Assembly (NCBI RefSeq): GCF_000972845.2
Contig: NC_040016.1
Coordinates: 10,064,701 to 10,128,700 of the forward strand
From: Larimichthys crocea
Lineage: Eukaryota; Chordata; Actinopteri; Sciaenidae
Length of the DNA stretch: 64,000 nucleotides
Reading direction: 5' to 3'
Shown here one piece after another: positions 1 to 12,600 of the stretch; within the stretch, counting starts at the first letter, position 1; each line of letters opens with the position of its first letter. A program made the translations under genes and the position numbers. The notes beneath the pieces were generated by a model, which saw only the letters and a program-made list of their open reading frames with translations, did no database searches and was not told the DNA's origin.

Positions 1-597
1 TCAGCTATTGTGTAGTAAATAGAACAGGGGGAATCCTACATCATAACATAGTGATGGTTCACATCGCTCACCCTCATTAAAAGGAATATTTTGACACTTT
101 GGAAATACCCTTCTATATTTTGCAGAGTATTAGACGAGAGGATTGACACCACTCTCATGTCTGTACAGGAAATATGAAGGTAGCCAGTTAGCTTATCTTA
201 TCATAAAGATAAGGGGGGCTCTCCAGAGGTAACAAAATCTGAACGTAACCACCTGTACAAACACAATGTGTTGTTTTTAGACTTCAGGTTTTGTCGGTAA
301 AGTGTCGATTAATGCATGTTTGGATGGAGCCAAGCTCTTGGTAAAGCCAACCATCTGCTGAAGGTAGCTTCATATTTATAAGAGTGGTATCAATCCTCTA
401 ATTGAGTCTACAAGGAGCAAATAAGTGTAAATCAATATTTAAAATGCAGAAGTATAACAAGCAAGCAAACGTTTATAGATACTGTGACATTAGTCGATAA
501 AGTTATACTTGTTATTCTTCTGCATTGTGAAGAAAAATACACCCAGTACAAGATTAGTGTGTTTGAAGAGTTTCTGTGTCTTCATCGTGGATCATAC
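1..597 (-). other. celsr2: celsr2 intron 5, partial
   Basis: This is noncoding DNA downstream of the exon 5 donor. I see no further exon, RNA gene or clear repeat in it. Confidence 0.6.
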
Positions 598-686
598 TTT
601 GTTGTAGTAGTGCACCTCCACCACGTGCCACTGGCCGTCACTGACGCCTCCATAGATGTACGGTGAAACTGTAGTTTTGGTCTCAC
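598..686 (-). CDS. celsr2: celsr2 exon 5: laminin-G 1, continued
   Basis: This exon of 89 nt encodes ETKTTVSPYIYGGVSDGQWH and then VVEVHYYNK, the laminin-G segment with the conserved VSDGQWH motif. It lies only 111 bp from exon 4. The donor is AACAAA then GTATGA at 597-596, and the exon ends in phase 0. This is the last celsr2 exon in the window; the following exon is beyond position 1. Confidence 0.9.
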
Positions 687-3600
687 CTGGAAAACAATCA
701 AAGAGATGCAACAACTGCAAACACACTGGGAAACAAAATAAAAACTGAAACATTTTGATGTAACATTAAAATGATACAGAACAAATAAGCGTTCTACCTG
801 CAGAGAAGGTGAGCTGTATCTGCTCATTGATGATTTCCATGGCGATGAAGTCGTGTTTCTCATTGAAGCGCCCGTTGTAGAGTAACAAACCGTTTGGCTC
901 TTTGGTAGCAAATCTGAAAAAAACAAAACAGATTTTTAATTTAATTAAATTTGACACTTCACAACGATATCACTATTCTATCTGTGTATTATTTGAACCA
1001 CATGAATTGAATCATCTGACGTTCACCTCAACTGCTGTCCAGAAAGAAAAAAAAAACACACCCGTGAGTCACACTGTTGCACTGGGTGACATTCATTTAT
1101 AATGATGAACCAGGTCATGATTATATATTTATTTTCACTCAAACCTACATACACCGCTGCCGTAAAACTACTCACTAGAGCACCAAATGTGTATTAATCC
1201 ACGGCAGGAAATAGTGCTCAAGAAATGTACTATTAACTCATGTTAACCTTTCTAATGAAACTACGTATTTCTTTCCTGTTTTTTTAACATCTTTTAACAT
1301 CTGGAAGTGGTGCCACAAATCACCAGCCTTTAAAAATAAGGACAACAGATAGTAGACTAGACTTGACGTGTACTGTAAAAGAGCACATGCCTGTACTCCA
1401 CGTCAACAGAGACAAGAGAAAAGAAAAGAGGGCAGTGGTCTGGTTTGACCCATTTAAATATATATCTATCCCCATCCCCTCACATCCACCTTGCTTTCCT
1501 TTCACACTGGAGTGCTCCTGTCCCACACGGTAATACAGCGTGACGTGTAACTTACTATCCTGAAGATGAGCTCAAGATTTAACAATGCGGAGGGTTTACA
1601 AAGATCACTGAACAGATAATGAGGTTAATCATGAACACAAGGACAAGTCAGAGGGAAAATAAGTGAAGGAATACAGGATCTGCGTGCCATGAATAGATAT
1701 CCACATTAAACGACACACTACAACACAGAGACAGGAAACTAGGGCAATGTCAAAGCAGCCGGGCGGGGGGGGAAATGCATTACAGCGAGTAAGAAACAGG
1801 GGAAGACCGTTCAGAGTAACGACAGCTTCAAAATATATTTTCTCATGGAGGAGGACACAGACAGCTGCCCGTGCTGTAACCACAGCCTCAGTTTCAGATT
1901 TCTGTTTGCATCTTGATGGTGAAACCAGAAACCAGAGCCGCAGTATTACATGAACCTCGCATATTAATGCACATTTCAATACATCTGTGCACACATGGTT
2001 CAAACTCTGGGACCAGACGGCCGACGGGTGTCTCGCTGTCGGATCAAAGTACGTTGGGGTGAAGCACATAGTTTAAAAATACCATGCTTTACCTGTCAGC
2101 TGTGGTTTGTGGTCGTAAATCTGATCCTGTGGAAATGGGTCGCTGTGATGTGTGAAAGTGTGTTACAATAAAAAAATAAAAAATCCAGCAGTTACTACCA
2201 GATTTGTTCATTATCCATCCCACAGGGGACGCAACACTGAGTCTCCCGTGCACATCTGCCAGCTGAGAGTCATGTGCGACTTTCTGGCATCTGTATTTTC
2301 TGGTCACTTACTCCATCAATATAAAGCTTCAGGACTAATGAGTTATTTTAAAAAAGTGGGTCTGTGACACTGAAAACCAAAGAGTTATGATGGCTTTCTT
2401 CTTCTTCTAACCCCAAACACAGTGTCCATTTAAGCTCTTTCTTTTTTAGTCATTGCAAATATCTACAGTCCCCTCAGACAACATGAGCAGCCGTGAACCC
2501 CCAGCCCGCCCACCCAACCTCCTTCAGTCTTCATGGTTTGAGGGTATACTGTAAATGATGCTGTTTGTGCAGTATTCTTGAGCTGGAGAGGAGCCAGGGG
2601 GCACGGCATCGCTGACCTGCTTACTGAGGAAAAACGATAATCATGACCTCGGAGGAAAGAGGATGCTGATGCTCCAGCTGATAATAACAGCACAGACAGA
2701 GCACAGACAGAGCAGTCACATACAGTCGCTTCTACATATCCAGGAAAAAATAGAGAACGCCAACTAGACTTAAGATCTAGAGTCCATTCCTCCTCGGGAG
2801 CCTCCTCGTCTCTGACGGATCGATTTAAAAGGCTTCTCCTCATTGCCCCCCCGAGCCCTCTGAACTATGAGAGTAATCAACCGGAGCTAAATACTCACTC
2901 AACTGGCATCACTGCATGACACATTAGGCACCCATCAGTAAAAATAACAACCAGTCTTGCCCTTATGTAGAGAACCGTGTCACGCAATGCTAACATGCTG
3001 CGATGAATGAGGAGTGTGCAGTGGGGAGGAAGAAGAAAAAAAAGAGGAGCCAATTTTTACAGCCTACAGTGTGAAGATACAAAAATCTGTGTTAGATGAT
3101 TCATATATATATATAACAGGAAAAAAAGAGAGGTATTGTTACTCTAATACTTTAAATATATACTGTATATGTTTAGCTCTAGGGATGGTAGTGTCAGTCG
3201 ATCAATTCACCACTTCGGTCCAATTAAATTGGACAGACAATCATAGTCCCCAGAGGATGAATCTCAATTACTTTGGGAAACCTGACAGATGTAGAAAGGT
3301 CGGTGTGTTGTTAAAAGCATAATGCGGAAATGGAAACAGATTTAGAGGAAAAATCATGATGTACGTGAAAGATGTGAGCTAAACGTCCAGTGAAGCATCT
3401 GCTCAACTGAAGAGATGGAAAACAACAGATCTGTAATGTTTCTAAACACAATATTTCCATCGTTTGAGCTGTAACTGAGGTCTTTTCATTACCCTCATAC
3501 TGTTTCGCTTTCTTCTTCTGCAATGGTTTAATGGCATCAAGCTGGAGAATTAGTGCCATCAACTGTTTATCTTGATGTGCCCAGTTTCTAATATTCGCAA

Positions 3601-6600
3601 AAGAACAGTGAATCAAAAAACACACACTCATTTGCACTTTTGTTTGCCAATTTTCTGGACATTTGGATGGAAACTTGACTAATGAGACTAACATTTGTGA
3701 TTTAAATATTAAAATATCTAAAAAATATCAGAATGATTGGTGCAGACATTTATGTTCCCCACAGGCTAAACTGCAATAACTTTCAGAAGTATTTAAATTA
3801 GTTTAATTTGCTTAACATCAGTGTGTTAATATTATTACTGAGAGCCTGTTATCATGCTGATGTTAGCCTTACATAGCATGGCTGTGAACTCTTTTATCTT
3901 GTTTCACGTTTGCTCTTGTATGAGTCCAACCAAGAGAACATTTTAGAGAAATCCAGATGAGAAAAGAGTTTAAATCAGGTTTATGCTGATCCGTAACACT
4001 CTGTACTTCTTGTGAAATCTCAGCCTTAATTGCAGAGTTCACAGCCAGAGCGGTGATAGAATGAGACCTAAAATTAGCCGTCACTCCCGAGTGAACAAGA
4101 TCCACATCCTGAGCCGTTCATCATAAACAGAAGCTCGTTCTGGGAGAACCTGATCGGCGCAGGCTCAGGTAACAGGAGGCACTTGTTGACCTCACCTGCC
4201 TCGAGCTCTCAGTATCGGCACCTTTTACACAGCAGCTACTTCACAGCTTCTGTGACCTGCGAGTGAAATGTAGACCACTTTCAAAACTGGTTTGAGCAGT
4301 TCTCCATCAAAAAAGACATGTCATCTGAACCATGCTTAAAGAAGGGCCGAGTCCATAAAGCTCACAAGGGGGATATTATTTCCACTGGCAGCCATTGTGA
4401 GTGTCAACCCCTGCCAAGCACGTCTAAGGTGACATGTATCACAATGACTACAGCAAAATGGCAGAACACACTGCCTGTGATACCATCCGAGAGGTGATAT
4501 TTGTTGTCACTTGTTGTGACAGATATCAAACAGATCGGACTGCTTTTATCGTTGATTACATTTCATCCCATGAAGAATTCATGCAGATTGGACCACCTGC
4601 TGTTTTTTGCATGTGTTCAGTGTTCGAGGCTCATCTGCTTGATTTCTGAAGCAGCACTTCCCGCCCCTCCCAACAAACCACCTCCAAATGATCAACCACA
4701 CAGATTAAACGCCTCAGCTTCAGTTTCTCAGCCTGCTACACCGCGATCGTGATGATGATTTTGACACAAGTTGACCGACCGTAAGAGAAAATACATTTGC
4801 GATGATGTAAAACAAGACTTTTTGTGCTATGTAGGAGAGAGAAAGAACCCTGTGCTCAAATCTTTGCTATTTTTACTGAACGCTAATTATGACACGAGAT
4901 AACACCTCCGCTTCTCAGAGGAAGTGCTAGCATTAACAATGACATCGCTGTTTGCACGTCTCATGTCATGAATTTATGAAGAGAAAAGGCTCTGAACAGA
5001 GATTTATTCTCAGTCTTCTAACGTTTTCCTTGAACGTGTGATCCTAGTGTGATTGTTACAGGAATATTTTCACTTTTCTGTCACTGTTCGGGCTGCTACT
5101 GTCAAATCAAGGTCCAAAAAATAAAGTTTTGAGGGCTTATGTTCCAGCTACACATTCACATTCTTATATATGATTTCTGATATTTTTATATATATCCTGT
5201 ATGTTTTTGTACAAATTGTAAATCTCTGTGAGCCTCCTTTGTGATTTGGGGCTATGAAATAAACTAATGACTTAACTGAATGAATTGATTTGACTACATC
5301 CACTACCCTACCCTATTGAACACATACAGAACAAACACTAAAAACTAGCCTGAAGCTCACATTAAAACTGAATAATACAGAATGACCAAAACTCTCATAA
5401 TTAAATTTCTCACTGAAAGTGTAATTAAAGCTGCACAAATCAATATTTTCGTATAAATAATGACGGGGAGAATCTGAAAGGGGTTCCTAGTTATTAAAGA
5501 ATAACTCAGACTCTCAAATTACAACACGGCTGTTCACACATCCTGTATAATGACAGCCTCACCTTGCTGAAATAGGCCAGGCGCTGACTCACAGCTCAAA
5601 CTGACCAGTGATACTGACTGTAATAAGATCAGACTCACTCTTGGCTGTAGGATTAACATCCTCATGTTATGCAAGCCTCCTCTCCCAAAATGAAGCACCT
5701 TCTGCTCACCTTCTGTCCAACTGTCACAGCCTTGCACTTCAGTACAGTATGCACACCTCTGATGTACGGCACGCTGTATTTATAGCACAGTAAGTATAAT
5801 CTGATACCAGAAGTGGCTCTACAGAAAATGGCTGTTGTTCAGCGAGCCCATTATTGCTATTAAACACCATTATGGTTACGTAAATGTGAGGTGTGGAGAG
5901 GGGCTGTTCACTTCAGCTGGTAGGAGTAGGATGTGGGGGCGGATGAAGAGTGAATCACAGATTACTGAAAGGATGGAGCGGCATAGATGATCCAGGTGAG
6001 CTCCAGCTTGTTGCAGGGGAGGAGGAAGAGGAGGAGGAGGAGGGGGTGCTTACGTGAGAGAGAGGGTGAAGTGAAAGCGCTGGCGGAGGCCCTTGAAGGT
6101 CAGGAAGGAGTGCGGGGGGAAGTTGCGCATGGTCATCTCGCAGTAGGGCTTCTCGTAGCCGCCCGGCGGACACTCGCATTTAAACCCGCCGACCAGCAGG
6201 TTGACACATGAGCCGCCGTTCTTGCAGACTCCCGGAGCACAGCGGCCTGAGCGGGAGGACAGCTCGCAGCGCTCGCCTGGACAAAGAGGAGGATGGAGAA
6301 AGAAATGAGGATTAATATTGTTTGTGACAAGCAGCATCACCTCAGTCATCCCTGTGGCTTCCACCTCAGGGACTTTACCCTGATATATGCCTTCTCTCTG
6401 CCACTGCAGCGGCCCCTATATGCGCCATTATAGGAGATGTAACCTCATCCACCTAAAATATACAGCCGCACTGATTCAAACGTACAGGAGGAGATGAAAA
6501 ATAAATAAAGACGTTATTGTCAGAGTGTATCAGAGGAGTAAGAAGTCAAAATCTTTCTCTTCAAATGTTTCTGAACTCGCTCTCTCTCCTCTGTGTCACA

Positions 6601-9600
6601 CCCAGCGTGACTCCTCCTCCCTCTGGGGATATGTTTGCAGTTTGTGCTGCATTTATATTCAGTGGGACGACCTGACGTCTCAAAGCAGCGAGCTGGAAGT
6701 GTTTATGCATTCAGACTCCGAGGCCGTCAAATGAAATTATTGCAGTTTCTGCAGACTGTGGTGGATCATGATGATTACTTTCAGCCTTTTTCGCACCGAA
6801 CAGACATTTGAGTTCATTTTTACATTACAATGTCGATGTCATGTTCTGCCTATCTATCCAGCCTGATTTACAGAAAGTCTCTCCAAATACAATATCTATA
6901 TTGAAGCTTCACACGTGTATTTTATCACAAACAGTTTATGGAGATTCATATCGAGTCGAGAGATTCACCTTTCAGAGGCAAACCTACACACACCACACCG
7001 GCAGCATTAATCATATCAGAGCTGAACTAATTAGTCAATTAATCAGTTTGTTGACAAACAGAAAATAAGTCATCTATTTTGATAATTAATGAATCCTTTC
7101 AGTGTTTTCAAAGCAAAGATGTCACAAATTTATTTGGTGGTTTTCTCCGTCTTCTCTGATAACTGAACATTCTGTTGATCAGCAAAAATACAATATTTAA
7201 AAGACCATATTGATACTTTATAGACAATTATTCAATTCAATAACGGAGAAAATCATCAACAGATTAATCAAAGTTGAAAATAATCGTTCGGCGCTGTGAT
7301 GGATCACACTGAGCTGAGCAACACTACAGGCCAAAAAAAGCAAACGGTGAATCAATCTGAAGGGGAAGAGGAGTACAGCAGCATGCCGGATGTGCACAGA
7401 CAATGAGACTGTGTCCCTGTTGGACCATCGTCCTCCTCGGGCCCTGCGGCCCGGCTCACGTGTGCCGTTTGTCTGGATCCTCCGGATGGGAGGTTGCAGT
7501 AGTTGCTCAGGCGAGACTGCACGCTCCCTCATGTGTGAGCTGGAATTTGTGTCAAAGCCATTCAGCCAGCAGTGTGGAAGACTTCCACTGTGTGCTACAG
7601 CACTACTGTAACACTGGCACACAAACACGCATCTTCATCCAACACCACTGACACACAGGCCTTTTATTTACTCTTTGACTGTTAATCACTCCATTCACAG
7701 CCCGCTGAGAGCAAGTTTCTTTCTGCCGCTGTTGGGGTTTGTTTATTTAGTCAAAGTGAATCCAACAGATGCTGGACGAGACGTTTTTTTAATTTACAGA
7801 AAGAAATTACAGAGAAGTTCAGAGCACAACGATTAAAGCTGAAGGAAGGATTTTAATTAATTAATAAAAGCTTTACAGTAATAACTTCTGGGTTGCCAGG
7901 TCGTGGGTCCGCATTTAGCGGGTTTACATCTTCTACCGACATGGCTTGGTTTGACTGCTTGCCTGATCTTAAATTCACAGAAGAGGACTCCTCTCGTGAA
8001 CTGTTGACCTCCTGGAAGAAGGCAAAACCTTTTGTTAAAGATTGACTAACATTTATAACTGCAGGACTGACGCCTTATTGTTAAGCTGGAAAACTCTCAG
8101 CCTTTCATTATTTAAAGGTTTTATTCATGCAGGTTTCTTTTTACTTGTATGTTCACAACCTTACATTTCAAAAGGCCTTTTTAGTTATGCTTTTGTAATG
8201 ATTAACTGATCTGTAAGACGCCAAATGAATTGGATTTTAAGCCAAAGCCATTAATGAAAACATACTAAATGTGCTCTTTTTTTAAAAAGTGGTATAAAAA
8301 CTTATAACACAGCTCGGTCCTGCTCTGTTTCAGAAGCAACAAAATGGAGCGATAAACCTGCTCTACCCGGTCAGCACAGGACAAACTGCTGTCATGTTCT
8401 TACTCATGATGACAAACAGCTGCTGCTGGCCACCCAGTTGGAAAATAAAACCTTTCTGTTACAGTGCTGTCTGCCTCGTTATTAATTCAGCAACTTGCTG
8501 TCGGCAATAAACTACTTGTGTTTCTTTAAGCAGTCACAGCGGTCAAACATTGCATCAGCAAACAGAGCTGTATTAAACAGGGATGCTCGGATTGTGACAC
8601 CGAAATGTGCTTCACTATCTAACACTGCATTTTGGTACAGGTGTATACATACGCTCGACCACAGTGATGCTTTTCAGTGTTCATCCCATCCCTGTGGGAC
8701 GTCTCCACCACGTTGCCAGGTGAGGAGCACAGCGGGGCAGGGATGGGCTCACAGTCACAAATCTACAGAATATCTCGATCAATAATTCAAACACGTCTCC
8801 TCTGCTCTATTTACACTCTATATGTCCACCCACTGCCCATACCCTATGTTTGCAGCCAGAATAAATGATTATGGCAGCAAATCCAAGATGCTGTTTTTAT
8901 TTGGACAGGAGGAGACACTTCAGTTCCTCGATTTCTGTTTTTGATGAACACATTTATATAGACATTATATATACGTATATATGAAGGTAGGGGTGACTGG
9001 ATGGATTAAAAGTCACGTTTAAACATCAGACAAAGCAGATATATCGTGGAATATAATTCAAAATATTAAAAGCCCAGTCTGTAAGGATATGTTGGCAGAA
9101 ATATAATATTCAGAAGCATGTTTTTATTAATGTATGATCCCCTGAAAAGAATGATTGTTGTGCCCTTCATATCTACAGAGAGAGCCGGTCCTCTTACATG
9201 GAGTCTACCATGTTGCATCACCATGTTTCTACAGTACAAACTAAATTCAGCCACCATAGTTCCTCCTACATGACTGGGGGATGATGGGGGGATACGAGGT
9301 GGGTGATTCAGTTGGTTGCAGTCTGCAGCTTCACTGCTAGATGCCACTAAATCCTACACACAGGGCCTTTAACGGGTCAGCCAACACATTAGCAAAATTA
9401 TTCTTGTTTTTCTCCAACATAAAATCAAAAAAAGCAGGCGATAATTTATCAGCAAAATGGACTTGTAGCATTTAATGGCTCTACCAGTTTATTATAAACT
9501 GATCCCAGAGGATCATCACACAGTAAATGTGACAAATAACAAGCATGAGGCTTGCTTCAGATATATTCACGCTAAGAGATCTTATTTATCGAAGCCAGTA

Positions 9601-12600
9601 AACAATCCAAAGCAACATTTATAATTAAACGCAACAAGAAAATTAACAAAAGATGCAGTGTAACTTTGCACCTCCCCTGTGTTCAAGCTGCTCCTGCGGA
9701 GGAAGTTTCCTCCGAGGTCCAAAACCTGAACAGGTGTGTCTCGGCTGCTAGGTAACAGATGAACATCATCGATTGGGTGAATCCCTCCAGACACACCAAA
9801 CACAACAAGCTCGGGGAAGCTGAGAGCAGGATCCACGATCAACACAGCAAGAGACTCCGAACCAGCTCAGGAGTACGGAGGTGTATAATGAGATGAGGTG
9901 ATCAATAAGAGAATAGATACATGACCTCGAGCTGTATCTGTGATCAGATCTGCTCATCACTACAGGTCATCCAGAGCCCGAGGACCAACACTTTTATGTG
10001 TTATAAGCAAGTACTGTGAGTGAGAGAGCAGCAGCTGGGATCTTTGTTGCATCTCTCTCTCTCTCTGCTTTTTTCCCTTCAGCTGAGAAAGAGACATTTC
10101 AAACTCTCAGAGATAAAAAGACGGTGACTGTGCATAACATCAAGAAGTAGATAGATCTACATTAAATACACAAACTGCTGACTAGTTTTTAGTGCCTGTC
10201 CTCGTGTTATCTTACATGAAAATGATCTCAACGAGCTCCACACTGTTAGGCCGCATTCAGACAGGATCCAGCGCTGCTGTGAAAACACAGGTTTTTCCAT
10301 TCATTTGAGTCGGAATAGTGCATTTTGGCTGTGGCGATGTGGGCCACAGGGGTGTCCGCCAAAGAACGCAGTGACCTGCAGCAGAGAAGTTGAGCCGAAC
10401 ACAACTTTTGGAAAAATGCAGCCCGATGTCACGCTGCAGCTGCCAATGAGGCGATCAGAACGGTCAAATTGCTGCACAGTCAGCCTGAAATGTTAGACTA
10501 TCCAGGTGGATTCATGAATACTGATACACTACCTGTTGCGTTCTGGCTTTGTTTATTTCATGTACCCAACTTCTAAATCTGTATCTGGCTCGCAATTTAC
10601 GCTGCAAAACAAGAGACACCGAGAAGTTTCCTCTGGTTTGAGTGAGAGAGACAGAGAGAGCGAACGGTGATTGAGCGACGTAGAGAGTGAATGAGAGTGA
10701 GTGAGCGCCAGTCTCGATAAAGCCGGTTAATCGGTTAATTAAAAAGTTATTTCTTGACCCCACCCTCACACACCAATGCACAACCATGCGTCGATTCACA
10801 GCAGTGCCTAATCTTGTCTAAATGAACCCTTAAGGATGCAGATTTTAAATTCGAACAAGACAGCACTGGTAGTGGTTAAGAAAGAGGTATTTGCCAAAAA
10901 AATGTACATTAATGGGATAAAAGGTCGCATTGGTTGGCATCCGAACACAACAACAGCCTGCCAGTACTCTGATTTTAAAACCAGCCCATGTGTCTGGCAA
11001 TGTTTTTACTTTACTCCATGCCATCTCTCTCTCTAATTGTAGTGGCTTTCAGTGCTTGGCAGGTGCTGATTTCAAACATTGGTGTAAGAATTTTAAAAAA
11101 TTTAAAAATGGGAGTGGGAACATTCACCAGTGTTTGATCCAAAAGCATGTCTGCACATTAAAATAACATGAACGCATTCTGGTTTAGTGAATGGATTACA
11201 AGAGAAAAAACAGACTCTCTCTCGTCACAGAGAGGAAGAGGTCAGCAGAAACACATGCAGGATGGTGTAATTCACTCATTTCCATACAGACAGTCTTTAA
11301 AAAGAAAAGACAACACGTATTTAAGTGAAGCATGTGGGAGAGGTAAAAAAAAAAACTTCAACAGAATGACTCAGCCGATCCGAATCATTCGCTTTGTCCT
11401 TCTGAAGAACAGCAAAGACGATGGCGGTTATATTTTTTCATTTTCTTTGCTGCTACCATCTGGCAACGCCTACGGCCCAACAGTCACACACACACAGAAA
11501 CAGTATTAACACATAAGCATACCACAGACTTTCTTACACACATAATCACAGCTGAGTAATTTAGCACTCACTCTGGCACACACAAACTCAGCGCTAAATG
11601 GTCACCAAAGCAGAACAGTGGGAGTTGTAGATCACAGAGGAATGCCTTGTTTGATCAGACAAACATCCTCAATCGTCAACTTCATCACCACATTTAACTC
11701 TCGGGATAACTCCTGCACACTGGAGCTATGGGGATCTAAACTCCCTCCTGATGGTGATTAATGTAGTTGACTGTGGGCTCTGCTGTTTTCAGTGTAACCA
11801 AATGAAAATACGCCCACTTCATCCACGCACACAATCGCCCTCTGTCTCTGCTGATTCACGTTAAAAGCACCTGCAGTTCAGCTCCCAACACCCACACCTG
11901 TGCACAAGAATACCTAAGTGCCAATCAGCCTGGACTCTGAGTGACCGAGCCCACGCGTTCAAACACTGACACTATTTCAGACTTCACAAACAGCGGCATA
12001 AATAGGTGTTAAAACCTTTTAACGTTCGATGGGGAATAATGGAAGCGATGGCATTACCGAGAGCACAAAGACAAGAATGTGAACGAGACCTTTCTTTTGG
12101 CAGTAAATGTGATCTGTAGCTGAAGTGAAAATCAGATGTTATTTAATTAAGAAAATCATCTACACGCTGAAATCTGTGAAAGCATCTTTTTAATAATAAA
12201 GCTTTCTTTACTGTCTTCAAGGGAAATGTGAAGGTTTTTACCTTGAAGAACATCCCTGATGGAAAGCTCGCTTATTAAAGAGATTCATGCTCAGATTTCA
12301 GAGTACGGATGCTTTTCTTCATCGAGTTGGATCGTCTTTAGCTTCAGCACCTCAGTCGAGCCTGATACAGATTGAGTGAGCTGCGTTTTTCTCCGTTTAA
12401 AATCACGTTACAAAAGTAGAAAGTAAAGTGGTCCTTCATCAGTGCTGAGTGCACAGCTGCTGAACATCTGCACATAAATGTAGTGACTCTGCCCTAAAAT
12501 ATTACCAAAGTATCATCTCTAACATCAATCACTGCAGAATTTCAACCCTCCTCCATTTAGCATTTATATGATCTATATAAAGAAGTACATATAAGCATAT